A DNA stretch of 26,866 nucleotides from a virus: IMG/VR virus record IMGVR_UViG_3300023296_001171, positions 1 to 26,866 of that record; one strand, written 5' to 3'. Both the position numbers and the translations under genes were made by a program. Below, piece after piece: positions 22,058 to 26,866 of this stretch (its first letter is position 1; every line of letters begins with the position of its first letter). The notes below the pieces were generated by a model. It was not told the origin of the DNA. It was given only the letters and a program-made list of their open reading frames with translations, and searched no databases.

Positions 22058-22344
22058 ACATTTGCAAATCATGTAACCACCGGCACAACGACAGCCAATG
22101 TATCCCGTGCCTCCTGAAGGAAAACGAGGCGCTCCGCACCGAGGTGGTGGACGCGCAGACCGAGAGCAACTATCGGGTGAACTATGTGGGGCGGGTCATG
22201 GCCGAACTCAATGGCGAGCGTCGGGTGATTATCTTCGACGGCGACGGGTGCCTGCTCCGGGCCCGTGCGGTGCACGGCGACCTCAAGAGGTGCACCGGGG
22301 AGCTATCGGTCCTGCGGGGACTGCTTAAAAAAGTCACAAAATAA
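22054..22344 (+). CDS. Small zinc-finger, coiled-coil protein, function unknown
   Basis: 96 residues, start coupled to the HNH stop (ATGA). Cys4 and Cys7 (CKSC), then Cys16 and Cys19 (CIPC), form a compact metal-binding knuckle at the N-terminus. Residues 22-50 are a coiled-coil helix (ENEALRTEVVDAQTE). The rest contains VIIFDGDGCLLRARA and ends in a basic helix. The IFDGDG string looks like a haloacid dehalogenase motif I, but the rest of that domain is missing, so I do not take it as evidence of a phosphatase. The gene forms a unit with the HNH gene. No family is recognised. Confidence 0.7.
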   Translation: MNICKSCNHRHNDSQCIPCLLKENEALRTEVVDAQTESNYRVNYVGRVMAELNGERRVIIFDGDGCLLRARAVHGDLKRCTGELSVLRGLLKKVTK

Positions 22345-22389
22345 AGGGACGGCGCGGTAAACCCGCACCCCGGTTAATCCGAAACAAAC

Positions 22390-22411
22390 CCTGCGGACTT
22401 ACCCGCAGGAG
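22390..22411 (+). promoter_or_regulatory. Hairpin that sequesters the Shine-Dalgarno site of the lipoprotein gene
   Basis: CCTGCGG (22390-22396) pairs perfectly with CCGCAGG (22403-22409) around a 6-base loop. The SD AGGAG is 22407-22411, so three of its bases are in the stem. ATG 22420 follows 8 bases later. Translation of the lipoprotein may depend on opening this stem. Confidence 0.55.
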
Positions 22412-22419
22412 ATTTCGAG

Positions 22420-22623
22420 ATGAAACCGATGCAGAAAATCAGCTTGCTGGCCGTGCTCTTTACCTTGGCGATGATCGTGGGCGGGTGCACCGCAGAGATG
22501 ACAATGCACTACCCCGGGAAGCACAACGCCATCGACCGACACGAGAGCGCGAAAACGATCTACAGGGGCTACACCCCACCGATCCCCATGAACCCACCGG
22601 ACGGTTACGAATATGGACGCTAA
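22420..22623 (+). CDS. Small phage lipoprotein
   Basis: 67 residues. The basic start (MKPMQK), hydrophobic core (ISLLAVLFTLAMIV) and lipobox VGGC (Cys24) make a lipoprotein signal peptide. The mature part is 44 residues, rich in His, Tyr and Pro (YTPPIPMNPPDGYEYG). Two roles fit: an outer-membrane spanin (Rz1-like proteins are short Pro-rich lipoproteins) or a superinfection-exclusion lipoprotein that blocks the receptor. No inner-membrane spanin partner is adjacent, which weakens the first idea. The SD is held in a hairpin, and the gene overlaps the next one by 11 bases. A lipoprotein in the replication region rather than beside lysis genes is slightly in favour of exclusion. Confidence 0.75.
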   Translation: MKPMQKISLLAVLFTLAMIVGGCTAEMTMHYPGKHNAIDRHESAKTIYRGYTPPIPMNPPDGYEYGR

Positions 22624-23224
22624 AGATATGATGGTGATGTCCCTCGCGTCACACGCCGACCGCAGGCGTGTGGCGTGCGGGTTCTTCGCGCAGCTTCCCG
22701 GCGACCACGGGAACCACGACAACCAACTCATCGTTTCGGCGGAGTTCCACTACCCGCCCGGCGGGTACAGCACGCCCCTCTCGCTGGACCCCCGGGAGAT
22801 CGAGGCACAGGGGCGGGCGAATATGCTCCCCTACATCATCGACGCCCTCGCGGCGCGGCGCATTGACGACTTCGCGGACATGCACCCACGCCGGGGCGGC
22901 TACGTGTCACCGGCCGAGGCGGACGCGCACTTTGACAAGCACCGCGATAGGCTTCTGTCGTCGGCGACGCTACCTACCCTGATCGAGTCCGGGCCCCCGA
23001 CGCCGGAAATGCACGACGAGCCCGGCACCGAGATGACACCCGGAGCCTTGGCGGCGGTGCGTGAACGCCGGGCCGACACGATCCAAGAACACCTCCACCA
23101 CGCGGCCGTGGGGTTCGCTTCGGAGGTCGATGCCCGGCTGGTGGCGGCGTATAATGAGGCGAACGCAAACGACCGCTCGATGCACACGTCCGCCGGGCAC
23201 GCACGCCCCCCCCATATACGATAG
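22613..23224 (+). CDS. Hypothetical protein
   Basis: 203 residues, ATG 22613 inside the end of the lipoprotein gene, no strong SD. Composition is soluble, rich in His, Ala, Arg and Pro. Visible parts are an N-terminal segment with GFFAQLPGDHGNHDNQLIVS, a PGGYSTPLSLDPREIEAQGR stretch, and a helical C-terminal part (AALAAVRERRADTIQEHLHH-like). No catalytic motif or family is recognised. The strong GC-rich third-position codon use is like that of the neighbours, which supports it being real. About 85 bases of non-coding DNA follow before the next gene. Confidence 0.6.
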   Translation: MDAKDMMVMSLASHADRRRVACGFFAQLPGDHGNHDNQLIVSAEFHYPPGGYSTPLSLDPREIEAQGRANMLPYIIDALAARRIDDFADMHPRRGGYVSPAEADAHFDKHRDRLLSSATLPTLIESGPPTPEMHDEPGTEMTPGALAAVRERRADTIQEHLHHAAVGFASEVDARLVAAYNEANANDRSMHTSAGHARPPHIR

Positions 23225-23309
23225 AGTCCGGGTTCGGCTGCGTGGAGGACATGATCCGCGATGGGACCCGAAACATGCCAAATATTCCAGTCACACCAAG
23301 GAGTACACG

Positions 23310-23657
23310 ATGAACCGTTTTACCCACCGCCTACTTACCCGCCACCTACAGCGTACCATGACCCCGCCCGTGCCGCGTCCGGTGATCGACCGGTGCCTCA
23401 TGGACCCGGTGGAGGCGGCGACCCGTGCGTGGACCGTGCTGCCCAACGAGGCGAACCAAGAGAAGCGCCGGTACCTTGCCGGTGTGGCGGAGGTGAACCG
23501 TGGGCGGCGACAACACGAGAAGGTTTCCTCCAACCCCAAGAAGATTAAGCGACGTCTGAGGGCGGCGCAGAAGCAGGCCGAAGTCCGGGCGATGGAAATC
23601 GTCACGGAGAACCCCGGCACCACCAACAAGGAACTGAAGGAGCTAATCGATGTCTAG
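23310..23657 (+). CDS. Small basic helical protein, function unknown
   Basis: 115 residues from ATG 23310, with AAGGAG six bases upstream in the leader CACACCAAGGAG that recurs before other genes here. The open frame extends back to 23061, but that stretch overlaps the previous gene and is shadow-like. The N-terminus is Arg/His-rich (NRFTHRLLTRHLQRT). The C-terminal half is a basic helix (KKIKRRLRAAQKQAEVRAME) followed by IVTENPGTTNKELKELIDV. That ending resembles the first helices of a winged-helix or helix-turn-helix unit, so nucleic acid binding is likely but unproven. It overlaps the next gene by 8 bases. Confidence 0.65.
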   Translation: MNRFTHRLLTRHLQRTMTPPVPRPVIDRCLMDPVEAATRAWTVLPNEANQEKRRYLAGVAEVNRGRRQHEKVSSNPKKIKRRLRAAQKQAEVRAMEIVTENPGTTNKELKELIDV

Positions 23658-23910
23658 TGACGACACACAGGCTGCGGTGGACGCGGCAAACGATAACGGG
23701 CTAAGTGATGCGGACATCGCCAAGGGCCTGCAGGACATCACGAACCGGCTCATGGCGTCGGTGCACGGCGTGAACTCCATTCTCAAGGAGGCGAACGCGG
23801 CCGGGCTTGTGCTCGAGCTAAATATGTCCGACTCCCGAACGATGGGCGGCGGGCAGGCACCGACGCAGCAGGTGCAGGCGGCGATTTGGCTCGGCATGGG
23901 GAGGACGTAA
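23650..23910 (+). CDS. Small acidic protein just upstream of the polymerase, function unknown
   Basis: 86 residues; AAGGAG lies 7 bases before ATG 23650 inside the previous gene. Residues 18-60 are helical (SDADIAKGLQDITNRLMASV). The rest includes LNMSDSRTMGGGQAPTQQVQ. The end WLGMGRT is followed by TAA at 23908-23910, after which the same frame continues directly into the polymerase N-terminus. So one stop codon separates this gene from the polymerase in frame. No family is recognised; a polymerase accessory role is a guess from position only. Confidence 0.6.
   Translation: MSSDDTQAAVDAANDNGLSDADIAKGLQDITNRLMASVHGVNSILKEANAAGLVLELNMSDSRTMGGGQAPTQQVQAAIWLGMGRT
23898..23905 (+). promoter_or_regulatory. 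Ribosome binding site pointing to an AUC start of the polymerase
   Basis: GGGGAGGA lies 8 bases before ATC 23914. No ATG, GTG or TTG is in frame between the stop at 23910 and the ATG at 23965. The sequence in between codes for residues expected in the exonuclease domain. Confidence 0.45.
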
Positions 23911-23913
23911 GCG

Positions 23914-25809
23914 ATCGAGAAGAACCGAATCATTATCAGCGACCCGGCACAACTGCCGGACCTAATGAACTCCACCGACCTCTACTGCGACGTGGAGACA
24001 AAATCGGGCGACCGATCGCGGGGCGCGACCAAGCCGCACCTCGGGGATAAAATCGTGGGCGTGGCCCTGACCGCCGACGACAACCCCAACGCATACTACC
24101 TCCCCGTCCGCCACGCGCAGGCGGGGGGGCTTTTCTCCGGGGACCACACGAACCTCGACCCGGCCACCGTGACCAAGTACCTCGACCGGACGATTGGCTC
24201 CTGCGAGAACTGGGTAAACCACGGGATCAAATTCGACATCCGATTCCTCGACGCGGCGGAGGGCGTGGCGTCGGTATTCAAACCGAACCTGATTGACACG
24301 CTGACGATGGCCCGGGTCGTGGACATGCAGCGGGGCCTCGGTCACTACGGCCTCAAGGAGTTAGATGTGGCGTGGTGCGGCGGCGACGCCTCGGACCGCG
24401 ACGCGGTGAAGGGCGAACTCGCCAAGATTGGGTCCCGCGACTACGGCGACGTGGACTGCGGCATCATGGGCGACTACGCCTGCGGCGACGTGCTCAAGAA
24501 CCGGGGCCTGTACCACGAAATCCGGCGGCGTCGCTACGATACAATCGGCAAGGTGTGGGACATGGAGGTGGCGACCACCAAGGCCCTCGCCAAGATTGAA
24601 CGGCACGGCGTCCGGGTGGACGAGGAGGGCCTCGACAACGCACGGATGAACGCGCAGGCCGGTATGGCGTCCCTCCAAGATGAGGCGTACCGGCTCGGGC
24701 ACCGGGTGGACCTCGACAACTCAAACGACCTCGTGCGGTACTTCACCGAGGGGCTTCGTCTGCCCGTGGTGCTCCGCACGAAGAAAACGAAGGAGCCGTC
24801 CGCGTCCAAGGATGCGATCCTGCTTTATCAGGAACTCGACGCGGTGCTGACCAACCCGGACCTCGCCTCGTTCTTCGGGCTGATCGGTCGGCACAGTGCG
24901 CATTCGCAGTTCGTGTCGCTGTACTGCGAGGGGTGGTCGGCGCTAATGCGGGACGGGATGCTCTTCCCCGACTACAAGCAGACCGTGAACACCGGGCGCA
25001 TGGCGGCGGGCGGTCCGAATATTCAGCAGCTATCCGCGCTCGCCAAGCGCCTGATTATCCCCCCCCCCGGGATGGGGTTTCTGTGCCGGGACTACTCGCA
25101 GGTTGAGTACCGGATGATCGCCATGATCGCCAAGTCGAGGAAGCTAATCGACGCCTACAAGAACGACCCGTCCACGGACATCCACCTACTGGTTGCCACG
25201 ATGTGCGGCGTGGAACGATCGCCCGCCAAAACAATCAACTTCGGGATCGCGTTCGGTATGTCCGACGGCGGAATCCTCAGGGCACTGCGTCGGACGCTCG
25301 GCCACGCCGACGAGGCGCAGGGCAGGGCCATCCTCGCGGAGTACGGGCGGCAGCTTCCCGACGTGGTGAAGGCGGGCAAGGCGTCGCAGCGCGTGGCCCG
25401 TGAGCGTGCCCACTACACCGCCGGGGAGTACGGTTGGGTTAAGACCCTGTACGGCCGCAAGCGTGCGCTGCAGTACTGGCCCTACGAGCACCCGTCCGGG
25501 CGTGACGACGACACCCGCAAGGCGTTCAACACGGCGGCACAGGGCGGCGCGGCCGACGTGATGAAGGACACCCTGCCCAACGTGGTGGAGGATGCCGAAA
25601 GCGGACGGCTCGCCGGGTGGGGCGTTTACCCGATCTCGGTGGTGCACGATGAGATTCTTTTTCAGGGGCCCCTCGACGTGATCCAACGCCCGGAGGTGGG
25701 GGCCCATATCGATGCCCTGATGTGTGACGTTTCGATCCCGATGGAGGTGCCGATGCGGACGGACGGCACCTTCTCCGTGAATAACTGGAAAGAGGCGAAG
25801 GGGGATTAA
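23914..25809 (+). CDS. polA: Family A DNA polymerase with 3'-5' exonuclease
   Basis: 631 residues if it starts at ATC 23914, 614 from ATG 23965. All proofreading residues are present (ATG numbering): D9 and E11 in CDVET, NHGIKFDIRFLD, and YACGDVLKN. The polymerase motifs are A DYSQVEYRM (D376), B R418-x3-K422-x3-F426 in RSPAKTINFGIAFGMS, and C VHDEI (D562, E563). Residue 430 is Phe where E. coli Pol I has Tyr766. F426 at the O-helix position is the wild-type, ddNTP-discriminating form. The stretch NRIIISDPAQLPDL before ATG 23965 matches the beta-strand normally found ahead of exo motif I, so I favour an upstream, non-canonical start. It is the phage replicative polymerase. No 5' nuclease domain is present. 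Confidence 0.95.
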   Translation: MEKNRIIISDPAQLPDLMNSTDLYCDVETKSGDRSRGATKPHLGDKIVGVALTADDNPNAYYLPVRHAQAGGLFSGDHTNLDPATVTKYLDRTIGSCENWVNHGIKFDIRFLDAAEGVASVFKPNLIDTLTMARVVDMQRGLGHYGLKELDVAWCGGDASDRDAVKGELAKIGSRDYGDVDCGIMGDYACGDVLKNRGLYHEIRRRRYDTIGKVWDMEVATTKALAKIERHGVRVDEEGLDNARMNAQAGMASLQDEAYRLGHRVDLDNSNDLVRYFTEGLRLPVVLRTKKTKEPSASKDAILLYQELDAVLTNPDLASFFGLIGRHSAHSQFVSLYCEGWSALMRDGMLFPDYKQTVNTGRMAAGGPNIQQLSALAKRLIIPPPGMGFLCRDYSQVEYRMIAMIAKSRKLIDAYKNDPSTDIHLLVATMCGVERSPAKTINFGIAFGMSDGGILRALRRTLGHADEAQGRAILAEYGRQLPDVVKAGKASQRVARERAHYTAGEYGWVKTLYGRKRALQYWPYEHPSGRDDDTRKAFNTAAQGGAADVMKDTLPNVVEDAESGRLAGWGVYPISVVHDEILFQGPLDVIQRPEVGAHIDALMCDVSIPMEVPMRTDGTFSVNNWKEAKGD

Positions 25810-25833
25810 GCCCCCGGACGGCCCCACGGGGGC
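25810..25833 (+). terminator. Hairpin after the polymerase gene, possible terminator
   Basis: GCCCCCG (25810-25816) pairs with CGGGGGC (25827-25833) around a 10-base loop. No T run follows, so it is at best a weak or factor-dependent terminator. Confidence 0.35.
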
Positions 25834-25882
25834 GGTTCCTGATTAATCTTGAGGAAAGTTCGCCGGTTCCCGGTTTATTGTA

Positions 25883-25911
25883 TTGACGCCGGGGTCAATC
25901 GCCGATATCTT
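25883..25911 (+). promoter_or_regulatory. Sigma70-like promoter with inverted repeat, near-copy of the 19340 promoter
   Basis: TTGACG at 25883-25888, 17-base spacer, TATCTT at 25906-25911. TTGAC (25883-25887) and GTCAA (25894-25898) form the same inverted repeat as at 19340. The expected transcription start is about 25918, which rules out the in-frame TTG at 25883 as the start codon of the next gene. Confidence 0.75.
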
Positions 25912-25913
25912 CT

Positions 25914-25924
25914 GTGTCAGACAC
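25914..25924. promoter_or_regulatory. Palindrome at the predicted transcription start
   Basis: GTGTCAGACAC is a perfect inverted repeat with one central base, sitting at the expected +1 of the promoter at 25883. It takes the same place as the palindromes at 10863 and 19365, though its sequence differs. Confidence 0.4.
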
Positions 25925-25945
25925 GAATCGCAAACACCACCACAC

Positions 25946-25950
25946 AGGAG
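25946..25950 (+). promoter_or_regulatory. Shine-Dalgarno site pointing to an AUA start codon
   Basis: AGGAG followed by 7 bases and ATA at 25958. The leader CACACAGGAGCACA resembles leaders before other genes here that are followed by ATG at the same distance (26224, 23310, 26649). Confidence 0.5.
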
Positions 25951-25957
25951 CACAGCC

Positions 25958-26227
25958 ATAACAAACGAAGCCACCCAAATCGACCACGCGGCAACGCGGG
26001 TCAAACTAAGAACCTACGACCTCGAAAGCCTTTGGTATGTCGTGCACGATACGCAGGAAGCAATGGACGCCAACCCCAACGGCCACAGGGCGGGCTTTTA
26101 CGCGGACGAACAACACTACGCCCATATGGAAATAAGCCTCCGCACGCCGGGCAATGCCGCAGAACTAAAACCCTCACACCCCGGGGGCCCCACGCCGGGG
26201 CCCCCACACCAAGGAGCAGAACGATGA
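25958..26227 (+). CDS. Small conserved-type phage protein, apparent ATA start
   Basis: 89 residues if read from ATA 25958; the first in-frame ATG is only at 26063. Residues 12-55 (VKLRTYDLESLWYVVHDTQE, AMDANPNGHRAGFYADEQHY, AHMEISLR) resemble a small family common in phages. Its core reads LR-Y, then a D-x-x-EA helix, NP-x-G, GYYADE-x-HY-x-x-ME. Because that core begins before the first ATG, translation must start upstream, and the well-spaced AGGAG points to ATA. The function of the family is unknown to me. The C-terminus (HPGGPTPGPPHQGAER) is low-complexity and encodes a perfect GC hairpin. Its stop overlaps the next start as ATGA (26224-26227). Confidence 0.6.
   Translation: MTNEATQIDHAATRVKLRTYDLESLWYVVHDTQEAMDANPNGHRAGFYADEQHYAHMEISLRTPGNAAELKPSHPGGPTPGPPHQGAER
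26183..26205. repeat. Perfect 9-base GC inverted repeat just before a ribosome binding site
   Basis: GGGGGCCCC (26183-26191) and GGGGCCCCC (26197-26205) flank a 5-base loop. It lies in the 3' end of one gene, 6 bases upstream of AAGGAG for the next. There is no T run, so RNA stabilisation or translational control is more likely than termination. Confidence 0.6.
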
Positions 26228-26526
26228 ACCAAGTACAGCCAATCGGAAACGTGACCGTGACCGACCCCATAACCAAGGCCACCCGGCATCATGAGGTGAT
26301 GGAGCAGACGAAGGGCAACGGGTGGAAGGCGAACACCCCCCGCGAGATGGGTGCGGGCGACCGCACCAACGTGGTGGGGATGCACAGCTACGAGTACGAC
26401 GCAAGGCACGGGTGGACGCGCCGGGTTATCGTGTACGGCATGGAGCCCGAACCCGGCCGCAAGAGCACCGATAACATCATCGACCTGTACCGCACCGGCG
26501 GGCCGAAGGTGGACCCGGAGGGATAA
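26224..26526 (+). CDS. Hypothetical small protein
   Basis: 100 residues from ATG 26224, GGAG 7 bases upstream; the frame is open further back but overlaps the previous gene. The sequence starts with QPIGNVTVTDPITKATRHHE, then KANTPREMGAGDRTNVVGMH and WTRRVIVYGMEPEP. It reads as a small soluble beta-type protein with a Gly/Pro-rich C-terminus. No motif or family is recognised. It is coupled to the preceding gene by ATGA, so both come from the promoter at 25883. Confidence 0.6.
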   Translation: MNQVQPIGNVTVTDPITKATRHHEVMEQTKGNGWKANTPREMGAGDRTNVVGMHSYEYDARHGWTRRVIVYGMEPEPGRKSTDNIIDLYRTGGPKVDPEG

Positions 26527-26534
26527 GCCAGCAC

Positions 26535-26562
26535 CCCCGCACGACGCAGAGCGCGTGCGGGG
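26535..26562. repeat. 9-base perfect inverted repeat in the intergenic space
   Basis: CCCCGCACG (26535-26543) and CGTGCGGGG (26554-26562) with a 10-base loop, 8 bases after the stop of the previous gene. The lack of a T run makes it a poor intrinsic terminator. Confidence 0.5.
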
Positions 26563-26598
26563 ATTCAGACCGGGCGCGGGCGCTTTTCCCACAGGCAG

Positions 26599-26637
26599 GC
26601 GCGGGCCAACACCCCGCCCCCCGCGTCCGGTATTTTT
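26599..26637 (+). terminator. Possible intrinsic terminator before the last gene
   Basis: GCGCGGG (26599-26605) can pair with CCCGCGT (26620-26626, one G-T pair), followed after CCGG by TATTTTTA (26631-26638). The loop is long (14 bases), so efficiency is uncertain. The T-rich bases lie directly before the next gene's GGAG. Confidence 0.4.
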
Positions 26638-26648
26638 AGGAGCACACG

Positions 26649-26866
26649 ATGAAGGCACAAAAACGAACCACGAACGACCCCCTCCCGAGGATGCAACCGC
26701 GCGGGCCCCGGCTCATGTACTACCGGTTCCTCGCGGTGGCGGGCGCGGACCTTGTGGCGGCGCGCGCGGCGATCGTCCGCACGAAGGCGGCTGTCCGAGA
26801 ACGCGGTGGCGTCGTCGGTAAGGGCCCCTCGGAATCCATCCTCGACCCCCCGGACGAATCCCACCG
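26649..26866 (+). CDS. Hypothetical protein, 3' end outside window
   Basis: ATG 26649 with GGAG 6 bases upstream; 72 full codons are visible and the frame is still open at the window end. The N-terminus is basic (MKAQKRTTNDPLPRMQPRGP). Then comes an Ala/Arg/Val-rich helix (VAGADLVAARAAIVRTKAAV) and a Gly/Pro-rich stretch. No motif allows an assignment. Confidence 0.55.
   Translation, partial: MKAQKRTTNDPLPRMQPRGPRLMYYRFLAVAGADLVAARAAIVRTKAAVRERGGVVGKGPSESILDPPDESH

Noticed and set aside
22054-22344. HAD-type phosphatase suggested by IFDGDG
   Set aside because: Only motif I-like text is present; the protein is too short and has no further HAD motifs.
25883-25957. TTG 25883 as start of the 89-residue protein
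   Set aside because: This TTG is the -35 box of a promoter, so it would lie upstream of the transcript's 5' end.

Overview
The window is part of a high-GC double-stranded DNA phage or prophage genome. It runs from the distal end of a long-tail (siphovirus-type) structural module into a replication, recombination and accessory module. Almost every gene is on the + strand, packed tightly with stop/start overlaps (ATGA, TAATG, TTGA). The tail-tip order DUF2163/BR0599 protein, NlpC/P60 peptidase, J-like tail-tip protein, DUF2793-type fibre is the order known from alphaproteobacterial gene transfer agents and related siphophages. A Gram-negative, high-GC, probably alphaproteobacterial host is therefore a reasonable inference but is not proven. 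No terminase, portal or capsid gene is in the window.

Layout. 1-10270: tail genes. A tail protein truncated by the window edge is followed by a small membrane protein gene that appears to be interrupted by a group I intron (core about 1125-1321). Then come the four GTA-like tail-tip genes, a beta-helix tailspike-like protein, a BNR-propeller protein, and a secreted or membrane-anchored protein with a glycoside-hydrolase-like barrel. 10262-10828 (- strand): a lone RuvC-type resolvase with a polylysine N-terminus. 10836-17346: a rightward operon with two conserved phage proteins, a small membrane peptide, an SNF2-type helicase and a PrimPol-helicase fusion, ending in a strong terminator. 17429-17904: non-coding DNA with about nine copies of a GGTGCCCAC motif in both orientations, the best candidate for a replication origin or multi-operator control region. 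17905-19336: an unrecognised, possibly DNA-binding protein and a stand-alone ExoX-C-like domain protein. 19340-22344: a promoter, an SF1B (RecD/Dda-like) helicase, a two-TM protein, a DNA methyltransferase, an HNH endonuclease and a zinc-finger protein. 22390-25809: a lipoprotein, three unknown proteins and a family A DNA polymerase. 25883-26866: a second copy of the same promoter and three small genes, the last cut by the window edge.

How it works together. PrimPol-helicase, SNF2 and RecD-like helicases, Pol A with intact proofreading residues, RuvC and the iteron region make up a largely self-sufficient replication and recombination system. Transcription appears to be driven by a family of sigma70-like promoters (10836, 19340, 25883) that share sequence through the spacer. 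At the two most alike of them (19340 and 25883) an inverted repeat TTGAC-N6-GTCAA is built over the -35 box, which suggests one phage regulator acting on both. The most notable items are the intron, the iteron region, the promoter/operator family, two genes that seem to start at AUA and AUC codons, and the chimeric glycosidase-like tail protein.
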